This document shows, piece by piece, positions 55,816-63,842 of a stretch of 64,000 nt of DNA. The notes beneath the pieces were generated by a model. It was not told the DNA's origin. It did no database searches and saw only the letters and a list, made by a program, of their open reading frames with translations. The stretch spans positions 1 through 64,000 of the forward strand of contig NZ_JAEHOK010000004.1 in assembly GCF_016236915.1 (NCBI RefSeq), read 5' to 3'. This DNA is from Salegentibacter maritimus. Its GTDB lineage: Bacteria > Bacteroidota > Bacteroidia > Flavobacteriales > Flavobacteriaceae. Numbering within the stretch: the first letter of the stretch is position 1; the number at the start of each line of letters is the position of its first letter. Position numbers and translations under genes: made by a program.

Positions 55816-57075
55816 ATGTTTGCTTTGGTAGATTGTAATAATTTTTACGCAAGTTGTGAGCGGGTTTTTGATCCTTCTTTACGTAATAAGCCAGTGGTTG
55901 TATTATCCAATAACGATGGCTGTGTTATTGCGCGCAGTAATGAAGCCAAAGCATTGGGTATTCCAATGGGCGCACCGGCCTTTCAATTTGAAAAAGATTT
56001 TGAAGCTAAAGGAATTTCCGTTTTCTCCAGTAATTATTCGCTTTACGGAGATATGAGCGGACGAGTAATGAATATCCTCTCTCAATTTACACCTGAAATA
56101 GAAATATACTCCATAGACGAATCTTTTCTGAAGTTTAATGGCTTTGAATTATATGACCTGGAACGAATTGGAAAAGAAATGGTTGAACGTGTTCTAAGTC
56201 ATACGGGAATTCCAATTAGTGTTGGTTTAGCGCCTACAAAAGCCCTGGCCAAAATTGCTAATAAGATAGCCAAGAAATTCGCTGATCGTACCGGTAGTGT
56301 TTACGCGATAGATTCTGAAGAAAAGAAAGAAAAAGCATTGCGTTGGACAAAGATTGGTGATGTATGGGGAATTGGGCGACAGCATGAAAAACGATTATTA
56401 AATATCAATGTGAAAAATGCCTGGGAATTTATTCAGCTTCCCAATGAATATGCTCAGAAAGAAATGAGCGTTGTGGGTTTGCGGCTGAAAAGGGATCTAT
56501 CTGGCGAATCTACACTGGATTTTGAAGAAGTAAAGAATAAAAAGAATATTGCGGTTACCAGAAGCTTTGAAAGAATGTATAGCGATTTTGATGATCTGAG
56601 GGAGCGGGTAGCTACTTATGCAGCCAAAGCTGCGGCAAAACTTCGCAAACAGGATTCAAACTGCACTTTAGTATATGTGTTCTTAATTACCAACCCCTTT
56701 AGAACCGACCTCAAGCAATACAGAACTAATATGGTGGTTAAACTTTCCCATCCTACACATTCTACATTGGTTTTGACTAAAGCTGCTTTATACGGACTTA
56801 AAAAAATATATAAACCCGGCTACCAGTACAAAAAAGCAGGGATAATCATAATGGGAATTTCTCCTGCTTCTGAAAGCCAGCTTTCCTTATTTTCTGAAGA
56901 AGATCCCAGGCACCAATTGCTGATGAAAACTATAGACCGGCTAAACAAAGTAGAAAACGGAAAAGTGAAATTTGCTGGAATGGATCTTGGCCGCACCTGG
57001 AAGATGAAACAGGAAAGATTGTCAAATCGGTATACCAGCAGGATTGGTGAGATTATTAAGATTAAGTGTAAATAG
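55816..57075 (+). CDS. umuC: UmuC-like Y-family DNA polymerase V catalytic subunit
   Basis: This is an error-prone translesion polymerase. The 419-residue protein shows the Y-family start [19 protein letters not shown], the steric-gate region, and catalytic YSIDESFL near residue 97. It also has [23 protein letters not shown] [14 protein letters not shown], then [11 protein letters not shown] (HhH) and a little-finger domain with a short C-terminal UmuC tail ([12 protein letters not shown]). Element-borne umuDC is common and may help the island survive damage or raise mutation rate. Confidence 0.94.
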   Translation: MFALVDCNNFYASCERVFDPSLRNKPVVVLSNNDGCVIARSNEAKALGIPMGAPAFQFEKDFEAKGISVFSSNYSLYGDMSGRVMNILSQFTPEIEIYSIDESFLKFNGFELYDLERIGKEMVERVLSHTGIPISVGLAPTKALAKIANKIAKKFADRTGSVYAIDSEEKKEKALRWTKIGDVWGIGRQHEKRLLNINVKNAWEFIQLPNEYAQKEMSVVGLRLKRDLSGESTLDFEEVKNKKNIAVTRSFERMYSDFDDLRERVATYAAKAAAKLRKQDSNCTLVYVFLITNPFRTDLKQYRTNMVVKLSHPTHSTLVLTKAALYGLKKIYKPGYQYKKAGIIIMGISPASESQLSLFSEEDPRHQLLMKTIDRLNKVENGKVKFAGMDLGRTWKMKQERLSNRYTSRIGEIIKIKCK

Positions 57076-57164
57076 ATAAAAAAGAAGTTTTCATTCTAAA
57101 TTTTTATGAGAGCTTTTTTTTAACTATAACATTATAAAGAGTTTAATATCATATCTTTAATAGA

Positions 57165-57407
57165 ATGAAAACTCTTTGCTTAATATTTTTATTTATACCC
57201 TTTAACTTTTTTGGGCAAGAGGTTTATTACTCTTTTCTTACTGAAACTTATCCCAACATCTACAGATCAGAGTTTAAATTGATTGACCGTAGAATTTTTT
57301 TTGAACCCAATGATGTTACTATTGTAACAGAAACTCCACAAGGAAAGGATATAGAGATTTTAAATATCAAGGAAACCAGAGTTGTAGATGACAGACCTCA
57401 TTCTTGA
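57165..57407 (+). CDS. Small secreted protein, unknown
   Basis: The 80-residue product begins with a signal peptide (MKTLCLIFLFIPFNFFGQ) and has a short mature part of about 60 residues. That part is strand-like and charged (DVTIVTETPQGKDIEILNIKE). I do not recognise it. It sits between umuC and the convergent helicase gene; a TATCTTTA word directly upstream (57152-57159) is a weak promoter match. It could be the remnant of a longer gene. Confidence 0.5.
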   Translation: MKTLCLIFLFIPFNFFGQEVYYSFLTETYPNIYRSEFKLIDRRIFFEPNDVTIVTETPQGKDIEILNIKETRVVDDRPHS

Positions 57408-57425
57408 ATTTTGAGGAAAACTTAA

Positions 57426-60089
57426 TCAAATCACATTATTAACAGCGCTTATTTCAGAATCGTAAGATTCAGCATACTGCTCCTTATTCCGATGGTTTTC
57501 TTCACTAATAGTATAATTGCAATAACCATAATTATCACAGCTATAAAAATTCCCATATGGTCCGGTTTTCAAATCCAGCCTTCCCGTGGCGCACCAACCA
57601 CAAATGGGCCTATCATCCTCCTGCTCAACCATATCGATTTCCTCAACAAATTTTGATGGGTTTATTAAGTCCTTCAGTAAATGAACATGCTTTCTGGCCC
57701 GGGTTAATGCAACATAAAACAACCTGCGTTCCTCTCCATTAGGATATTGATCGGCAGAAGAAAGTAAAATGCTCAATAAAGGATCATCGGCAACTTCTGA
57801 AGGAAAACCATAAGTACCTCCTTTTCCATTAATAATAATCACATGATCAGCTTCCAAACCTTTAGCGGAATGTACCGTCATGAATTCAATTTTCACTTGT
57901 GGTTGGTCTCTAAGGTTTAATCTGTATCTGTTCAAATTAGTATCAAACCGTCCAATTATCAATTGGGAATTTTTGAATATTTCTCTATCATGATTATACC
58001 TGCCCAACATCAATATTGAAGTATTTAAGCCTTCTGTCTTATTTAGTATATCCTTTAAAATTTTATCAACTGCAGAAACAGCTTCCATATTCTCATAATA
58101 GGAGGTAATGCTTAAAACTTCCTCTTGATTATCATTCCCGCTAATAAGATTTTTCCTTAACTGATTCGGATTCTTTAATATAAATTCACTGGATAGATCA
58201 ATCAGTTCCTGATTAAATCTATAGGTCTTTTCTATAAATCCTTTTTCGGTTTTTCTGTTATATCCCTTTATTTTAGTGCTCTCAAATCTACTTTCAAATT
58301 CAGTGAAAAAACCGATATCACTACCTGTAAACCGGTAAATAGATTGCCAGTCATCGCCAACACAAAATAATTTAGTCTCCGGTCTGATATCAAGTAATGA
58401 CTTTACTAATTCATAACGGGACTGGGAAATATCCTGAAATTCATCAATAATGATGTATTTATAAGGAGACTCAAATCCCCCATTTTTAATAGCTTTAATC
58501 GCCAGATTTATCATATCGCTAAAATCGATTTCCCTTCTGCTCTTTAAGAAATTCTCATATAGATTATAAACCGGTTCGAAAATTTCTAAAAATTGAACAG
58601 CTCTGTGATCCTTATTCTTTGTTAAGTTGCTCTTTAAAGTTTGTAAATCCTGGTTATTCGACTTCAACAATACAAGAAAAGTGTATATCAATTGAGTTAG
58701 ATCACTAATTTCCCGGGGATGATTGGATTTAAGGAATTCCCAGAATTCTTCATCCGGCATGGGGTTTAACTTTACCCCTTTCTGAAGAAGTTTTTTCTTC
58801 AACTCTTCCAGTAAAACACCATTTCTTTGTTGATAAGAATAAGTTTCAACCAGTTTTGTTCCATTCATCCTGTGCTCATTCCTTTTCCATTTGATGCCTT
58901 CTGTATATATCTCTTGAGCAGATCTTTCCTGACTTCCTCTAAACCATGAAGGCACATTACCCTCCTCGTCCATAGCAAAATGTTCGATATAGATGTTGTA
59001 ATCCGTTAAATGAAAATCAGGTTTATATTGTCCGAATTTCTTGCTCGCCGTTTTATATTGATAGGGCTCTTCATATTTATATGCAATCTGATTCCTAAAT
59101 AAAAAATTTGCAATCAAAACTTCTTCCTGACTCTTGTATTTTTCTCTGAATCTCCCCTCTCCATTTGCAAAACTTATTTCTTTATATCCATATAATTTTT
59201 GCTCTTTAAGATAATCGTAATACTCACTTTCACTTTTAAAGCTTTCCGGCTCCCTGTAGGGTTTTAAGTAGATACTGAGAAACTCATTTAGCTTATGGAA
59301 ATACTCGCTATCTTTTTTTGCCGCGGAAAGCAATTCTTCAATAAGTTCAAGGTTTCGTTTCTGGCTGAAACCAAGAATAGAAGGTTTCTCATTCCTGGAT
59401 TCCGCGATAATTTCTAAGCCTAACTTATGAAATGTTTTTACCGGAATATTTAATCCCATCTTATTTCGAATTCTTTCATGCATTTCAGCAGCCGATTTAC
59501 TGGTAAAGCTGATAAGCAATATTTCATCTTCCTTGTAATTACACTTTTCTATGAGGTATTTTACTTTCCCGGCTATAGTGGTAGTTTTCCCGCTTCCGGC
59601 TCCTGCAACCACAATATTGTTGTCCTCATTTTTAATTATTGCGCTACGTTGTTGGTGATCTAAAGATTTTCCTTCAATATCACTAAAGTAATGCTGAGTT
59701 TCTTTCAATTCTTTTTCTACGAAGACTGAATTATGAGCTTTTACATTTTCAGATAGCCCGGAAAAAGATTTGAGAAAATCATCAAAGATTTGAGTTTCGT
59801 TTTGAAAATCAGGCAGGATTCGATATTCAGTATTATTAAGGGTATGGGCCAGAGAGCTTACTTGCTCTTTGTGTTGAAACAACTGATAATTTGACAAGTA
59901 TTCATCCCTTTGCAAAAATTCTTTGGTAGATTTTACAAACTGAACGGCTGTCGGTATGAACTTAGATAACCTTTCTTTTTCAGATTCCTGGAAAGCCCTT
60001 AATTCGGCCCGTTTTCTTTTATTTTTCTTTATGGTCTTAAAAATGAAATAAAATATCACCAGGGAAAATAAACCAATAATATAGTACAT
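57426..60089 (-). CDS. Membrane-anchored UvrD/HelD-type helicase with nuclease-like insertion and zinc ribbon
   Basis: This 887-residue SF1 helicase has all motifs: AGAGSGKTTT (162-171), ISFTSKSAAEMHERI (194-208), IIIDEFQDISQSR (546-558), GDDWQSIYRF (578-587), VHSAKGLEADH (739-749) and FYVALTRARK (791-800). Three additions stand out. The N-terminus is a membrane helix (residues 3-20) followed by KKNKRKR. Residues 320-372 contain EEVLIANFL, KPDF and IYIEHF, resembling a PD-(D/E)XK-type nuclease insertion. A four-Cys ribbon (C830, C833, C851, C857) lies near the C-terminus. HelD-like relatives exist, but this domain set next to a Schlafen operon suggests a defence or DNA-processing role. A TACTTTTG promoter word is upstream. 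Confidence 0.88.
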   Translation of the reverse strand: MYYIIGLFSLVIFYFIFKTIKKNKRKRAELRAFQESEKERLSKFIPTAVQFVKSTKEFLQRDEYLSNYQLFQHKEQVSSLAHTLNNTEYRILPDFQNETQIFDDFLKSFSGLSENVKAHNSVFVEKELKETQHYFSDIEGKSLDHQQRSAIIKNEDNNIVVAGAGSGKTTTIAGKVKYLIEKCNYKEDEILLISFTSKSAAEMHERIRNKMGLNIPVKTFHKLGLEIIAESRNEKPSILGFSQKRNLELIEELLSAAKKDSEYFHKLNEFLSIYLKPYREPESFKSESEYYDYLKEQKLYGYKEISFANGEGRFREKYKSQEEVLIANFLFRNQIAYKYEEPYQYKTASKKFGQYKPDFHLTDYNIYIEHFAMDEEGNVPSWFRGSQERSAQEIYTEGIKWKRNEHRMNGTKLVETYSYQQRNGVLLEELKKKLLQKGVKLNPMPDEEFWEFLKSNHPREISDLTQLIYTFLVLLKSNNQDLQTLKSNLTKNKDHRAVQFLEIFEPVYNLYENFLKSRREIDFSDMINLAIKAIKNGGFESPYKYIIIDEFQDISQSRYELVKSLLDIRPETKLFCVGDDWQSIYRFTGSDIGFFTEFESRFESTKIKGYNRKTEKGFIEKTYRFNQELIDLSSEFILKNPNQLRKNLISGNDNQEEVLSITSYYENMEAVSAVDKILKDILNKTEGLNTSILMLGRYNHDREIFKNSQLIIGRFDTNLNRYRLNLRDQPQVKIEFMTVHSAKGLEADHVIIINGKGGTYGFPSEVADDPLLSILLSSADQYPNGEERRLFYVALTRARKHVHLLKDLINPSKFVEEIDMVEQEDDRPICGWCATGRLDLKTGPYGNFYSCDNYGYCNYTISEENHRNKEQYAESYDSEISAVNNVI

Positions 60090-60120
60090 GGGGGGCGTAG
60101 GTATTAGATGGAGTTACAGA

Positions 60121-60128
60121 CAAAAGTA
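60121..60128 (-). promoter_or_regulatory. Candidate -7 element for the helicase gene
   Basis: TACTTTTG on the minus strand matches TAnnTTTG, 31 bases before the ATG at 60089. The -33 box is not clear. Confidence 0.5.
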
Positions 60129-60218
60129 TTAATTACTATTATACTTATATAAAAATATTCAAAGCTCTTTAGAAAATGAATTCTTCGATGGCCCTCATTT
60201 TTTCACATTCCTTTAACT

Positions 60219-60249
60219 TTTGACCAATTTTTCCTAACTTGTACCATTG
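60219..60249 (+). promoter_or_regulatory. Candidate promoter of the three-gene cargo operon
   Basis: TTTG (60219-60222), 19 bases, then TACCATTG (60242-60249), one base off TAnnTTTG. Both boxes and the spacing fit the Bacteroidota consensus. Transcription would start near 60256, which rules out the in-frame start at 60239 and supports 60308. Confidence 0.55.
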
Positions 60250-60307
60250 TTACCCTCCCTACCGGGTTAACCCTTTAAATTCTACTGAACTTTTATCAAG
60301 CTTTCAT

Positions 60308-60901
60308 ATGGGAAAAGTCTCTGACCAAATTAATGAGTTTACTCAAACCTATTCCGCTATCGTAGTTGGAATGCACAGTGATATGAATCAATATCGCCGT
60401 GAAGTAAAATCTCTTCAGGATAAAAATATTGCATTCGAGGAAAATATGTACCGAATTCTCAGTGGTGCGAAAAAGATGGAACAATCCAATCTCCAGATTT
60501 CTAATAAAATTGAAGACAGAAAATCTGAAATAGAGAATTTTTACAGAGAAATTGCTGGCTCCGCACGACGAATTAAGGTTATATCTGAAGATGTTGAAAA
60601 AGCGACCAACGTAGTTGAACAGTTAAATTTAAAGGTATCCCAATCCCATACTGACTTCAGCCAGCTCAAAACGAGATTAATTGAAGAACAAGGAAAGACC
60701 ATTCAATTAAGATCTGAGCTCTCAAAGCTTAATTCTGATCTTTCAACCGCTTCAACCAAAATTGGTAATCAACATGAGGAACTAAGAGAACTAAAAAAAA
60801 TTATTAAAGATCAACATGATCAGTTATCTACCCATAAACTTCTAATAATAGGCTGTTTTGGCCTTATTGCTTTTATTCTGGTTTTAACTATAGTGCTTTA
60901 A
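60308..60901 (+). CDS. Tail-anchored coiled-coil protein (cargo operon gene 1)
   Basis: I do not recognise the family. The 197-residue protein is almost entirely alpha-helical with heptad-like spacing from about residue 25 to 170 (DRKSEIENFYREI, QLRSELSKLNSDLS, EELRELKKIIKDQ). It ends in one membrane helix (LLIIGCFGLIAFILVLTIVL, 178-197). It should sit in the inner membrane with its coiled coil in the cytoplasm. The start at 60308 (MGKVSDQ) is supported by the promoter position. The next gene starts one base after its stop, so they are coupled. Confidence 0.65.
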   Translation: MGKVSDQINEFTQTYSAIVVGMHSDMNQYRREVKSLQDKNIAFEENMYRILSGAKKMEQSNLQISNKIEDRKSEIENFYREIAGSARRIKVISEDVEKATNVVEQLNLKVSQSHTDFSQLKTRLIEEQGKTIQLRSELSKLNSDLSTASTKIGNQHEELRELKKIIKDQHDQLSTHKLLIIGCFGLIAFILVLTIVL

Positions 60902-60902
60902 T

Positions 60903-61847
60903 ATGAATCCAAAGATAACCTACCTTAAAGCCACATACGACTCTCATTGGAATGCTAATCCAAAAGACCTTTACAATCATTACATTAAAAAGAAAGAAAA
61001 GGCATTGCTCGATTCCATAGCCGCAGCAACCGCCATTAATGCAATTTTCTTTTCCGATTATATCGATTACAATAAGATCACCCCAGAAATGGCTGATGCC
61101 TTTCAAACTAGCTTTCCAAACCTGGAATTGAACGACCTCATTGCTATGTCAGGTGACCAGCTAGATGGGATCATCAGTAACTGGAAAGGAAAATTATTCG
61201 AATTTAATGTGCGTGATAAATTAAATTCAGGTGAACTGGTCGGAGATATTCAGCTGGAAGAAGGCCAGTATGCGGTAGTATCTGATTCTCTTACTCAACC
61301 CGGGTGGGATTTACAAATACTTAATGCCGATGGCAGCATTGCTCAAGAACTCCAGGCCAAAGCTACCGATTCCCTGAGCTATATCAATGAAGCTTTTGAA
61401 AAGTATCCCGACATTGATATTATTTCAACAAGTGAAGTCGCCGATTTAAATGGTAGCCTTCTGAACAGCGATATATCTAATGAGGACATCACCAGCTCCC
61501 TAATCGATCCTGTGAAATCACTATTTGATTCACCCATTGAAAATTTCCTCGAAACTATTTTTCCGGCATTACCTGTGCTCATTATTACAGGGACCGAAGG
61601 CCGAAAATACCTTATGGGTAGACAATCTGCAGCGGAGGGCCTACAAAGCGGGATAAAACGAGGTACCCGCTCAGCTGCTGCAATGAGTGTAGGAGCTTTA
61701 TTGGCCTGGATGGACTTTGGGATATTCTCAATCGGCGGCACATTCGCCCTTAACTACTTTTGGGGGCGGAATGATGATGAGAAAGAAGCTATAAAGATCC
61801 TAGCAAAACAGGAAAAAGATTTAAGGTTAATCGCTGCAAAATATTAA
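60903..61847 (+). CDS. Predicted PD-(D/E)XK-like membrane protein (cargo operon gene 2)
   Basis: The 314-residue protein is not assigned to a family by me. Residues 90-155 show a pattern like PD-(D/E)XK nucleases: a helix with E100 (WKGKLFEFNVRDKL), D136 in PGWDLQ, then the strand ELQAKATD with Q151-x-K153. Residues 214-232 and 255-288 are hydrophobic and small-residue rich (SVGALLAWMDFGIFSIGGTF), probably membrane-associated or glycine-zipper-like. The C-terminus is charged. A nuclease head with membrane segments would fit an effector. Whether the putative site is active is unknown. Confidence 0.55.
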   Translation: MNPKITYLKATYDSHWNANPKDLYNHYIKKKEKALLDSIAAATAINAIFFSDYIDYNKITPEMADAFQTSFPNLELNDLIAMSGDQLDGIISNWKGKLFEFNVRDKLNSGELVGDIQLEEGQYAVVSDSLTQPGWDLQILNADGSIAQELQAKATDSLSYINEAFEKYPDIDIISTSEVADLNGSLLNSDISNEDITSSLIDPVKSLFDSPIENFLETIFPALPVLIITGTEGRKYLMGRQSAAEGLQSGIKRGTRSAAAMSVGALLAWMDFGIFSIGGTFALNYFWGRNDDEKEAIKILAKQEKDLRLIAAKY

Positions 61848-61866
61848 TTTATAAAGAATACAACCA

Positions 61867-63030
61867 ATGAATAATCCCCCCTTCTTCTATAAAGTTTCCT
61901 TCCACCTTCTTGTCCAGGACAAAGACAAAGAACTTTCACATCAAAACTGGCAAAAAGAATTTCACAATGCTGATCCTTTTACGGCAAGGCAAGAAGCCTT
62001 TGATGCTTTTTCAGATTATCTTGAAAATCTTGAAACTAATGATAAAATTCAAAAGGAGGAATATGGCAATTTTAAAATTGTGAGTCCATCGAACATTCCA
62101 AAAATACCGAACTTCGAAGAAAATATTAGTTTGGAGGAAATGGCTCTGTCTTATACGGAGTATCGCGAATTTAGTGAAGACCTTGATGTTTTACTGGTCA
62201 TAACCGATGATAAACTAGTCGACGAGATTGGGTACGGAGATAGTACCTTAGCCATTCATTCAGTGTCATCCCAACCAGTTAATATGCAATCTCTTATTGA
62301 TAATCTTACTGCAGAGATGAGGTTATATCGGCGATGTGATATAGACACTAGTAGTTTAGCAAGGGAAGTTCAACATTACGGTGAGGATTTTGAAGAATCT
62401 GAGGAGGAAGAAGGAGCAGAAAACTATACTATACTCCCTACCCCTATGCAATGGAGCACCCGTGAAATTTATGACAGGAAATTAAATGAAGAAATTGAAG
62501 GGAAACACACCAACTCCAAAAGTCTTTGGGAAAATATAATCGAAGGGGGTGAATCCAATACCCTGGAATTTAAACCAAGCTTAATTTATAATTTCCTGCC
62601 CGACACTCCCAACCATATTCCTCGATTTAATAATGCTAAAACCATTTGTGGTTTTTTAAATGCAAGGGGTGGAGTCCTACTCATAGGAATTTCCGATGAG
62701 GGAAATCCTCAGGGTATAGATGCCGACCTTAAATTTTTAGGTTCCAAAGACAAGATCAAGTTAAACATTGACCAATTAATTCATTCATATGTCGGGGATG
62801 CAGTCATTCCTCTAATTGATTCCTCTTTCGAAAAATTAGAAAATAAGGAATTCATAGCCATAAAGGTCCAACCTTCAAGCCGCCCTGTATTCCTAAAAAA
62901 CCATAACCCTAACACAGGCAAAACCACCAAGCATTTTTTTGCAAGAAGAAGTGCTTCAACAACAGAGATTAAGGATACTGAGGAGATTATAGACTATATT
63001 TTCAACCATTGGAGCCCTAACATAAAATAG
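61867..63030 (+). CDS. Schlafen/AlbA_2-domain protein (cargo operon gene 3)
   Basis: The 387-residue protein has an N-terminal part of about 210 residues that I do not recognise, ending in an acidic stretch (DFEESEEEEGAE). The C-terminal AlbA_2 domain has ESNTLEFKPS (229-238), KTICGFLNARGGVLLIGISD (258-277) and PQGID. Near the end is FFARRSASTTEI (357-368). AlbA_2/Schlafen domains act as nucleic-acid binding or RNase domains and recur in phage-defence loci. It begins 19 bases after the gene 2 stop and closes the operon. Confidence 0.78.
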   Translation: MNNPPFFYKVSFHLLVQDKDKELSHQNWQKEFHNADPFTARQEAFDAFSDYLENLETNDKIQKEEYGNFKIVSPSNIPKIPNFEENISLEEMALSYTEYREFSEDLDVLLVITDDKLVDEIGYGDSTLAIHSVSSQPVNMQSLIDNLTAEMRLYRRCDIDTSSLAREVQHYGEDFEESEEEEGAENYTILPTPMQWSTREIYDRKLNEEIEGKHTNSKSLWENIIEGGESNTLEFKPSLIYNFLPDTPNHIPRFNNAKTICGFLNARGGVLLIGISDEGNPQGIDADLKFLGSKDKIKLNIDQLIHSYVGDAVIPLIDSSFEKLENKEFIAIKVQPSSRPVFLKNHNPNTGKTTKHFFARRSASTTEIKDTEEIIDYIFNHWSPNIK

Positions 63031-63074
63031 AGTAATGAATCTGCATTTCTCTGCTACAGCCTATAATAATGCTC

Positions 63075-63815
63075 TTATTCCAACAATAAATTTTCCAGTT
63101 TTTCTTCCGAACCATTATAGACGTTGTAATCTATAGTACCTTTAAAGGAAGGATGTTTGAACTTATCAGTTTTCTGCCAAAATTGATACTTGCAGCGGGG
63201 CTTTCTCCAGAAATCAGCTATCCATAAAATATAATCATCACCTAATTCCGATTTCAGATATTTATCGAAATAGTCACATTCACAATAAATTATAGGTTTA
63301 ACGCCTACCTCTTTCTCAACAAATTGGATAAAAGCTAATAATTCCCTTTGCACACTTTTCTTATTGGGCATTCCCGAAGTAAATTCAACATCTAATACAG
63401 GTGGTAGATCTCCTTTTTTCAGCCCTGCAAATTTCAAAAAATTCCTGGCCTGATCTTTTCCACTCGATGTATAACTAAAGAAATGATAAGCTCCTACAAT
63501 AGCCCCTTGTTCCTCTGCTTTCTTTTTGTATTCTTTATACCTGCTATCCCGGTGGGTTGAACCTTCAGTAGCTTTCAAAAACACAAAATCGGGCTGTAGA
63601 GCCTTGAATTTTTTCCAGTCTATTTGCTGTTGATGATGGGAAATATCAATACCCCACACCTGCTCTTCCCCGGGTTGAAAATTAGAATATTCGGTCTTTC
63701 TTAACAGGTCCCTGAATTCTATCAATTCAGCCTTGATTTGCTGGGGGTATACAAAGCTTAACGCTATAGCTGCCAGGAATATGGCTATCAATACAAAAGC
63801 AAAATTTTTCAACAT
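63075..63815 (-). CDS. Glycoside hydrolase family 25 lysozyme, membrane-anchored
   Basis: This is a predicted muramidase that cuts the glycan chain of peptidoglycan. The 246-residue protein has an N-terminal signal anchor (FAFVLIAIFLAAIALSFVY) and then a GH25 barrel: GIDISHHQQQIDWKKFK (catalytic Asp), FVFLKATEG, IVGAYHFFSY, PPVLDVEF (catalytic Asp-x-Glu) and IIYCECDYF. It may open the cell wall for a conjugation channel, remodel the wall, or be chromosomal cargo. It is convergent with the Schlafen-type gene, 44 bases apart. Confidence 0.9.
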   Translation of the reverse strand: MLKNFAFVLIAIFLAAIALSFVYPQQIKAELIEFRDLLRKTEYSNFQPGEEQVWGIDISHHQQQIDWKKFKALQPDFVFLKATEGSTHRDSRYKEYKKKAEEQGAIVGAYHFFSYTSSGKDQARNFLKFAGLKKGDLPPVLDVEFTSGMPNKKSVQRELLAFIQFVEKEVGVKPIIYCECDYFDKYLKSELGDDYILWIADFWRKPRCKYQFWQKTDKFKHPSFKGTIDYNVYNGSEEKLENLLLE

Positions 63816-63842
63816 AATAATTTCTATTTAAAACCTTGATCC

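Noticed and set aside
60239..60307. Longer start for cargo operon gene 1
   Set aside because: It would begin upstream of and inside the -7 element at 60242-60249, and its extra residues lack coiled-coil character.
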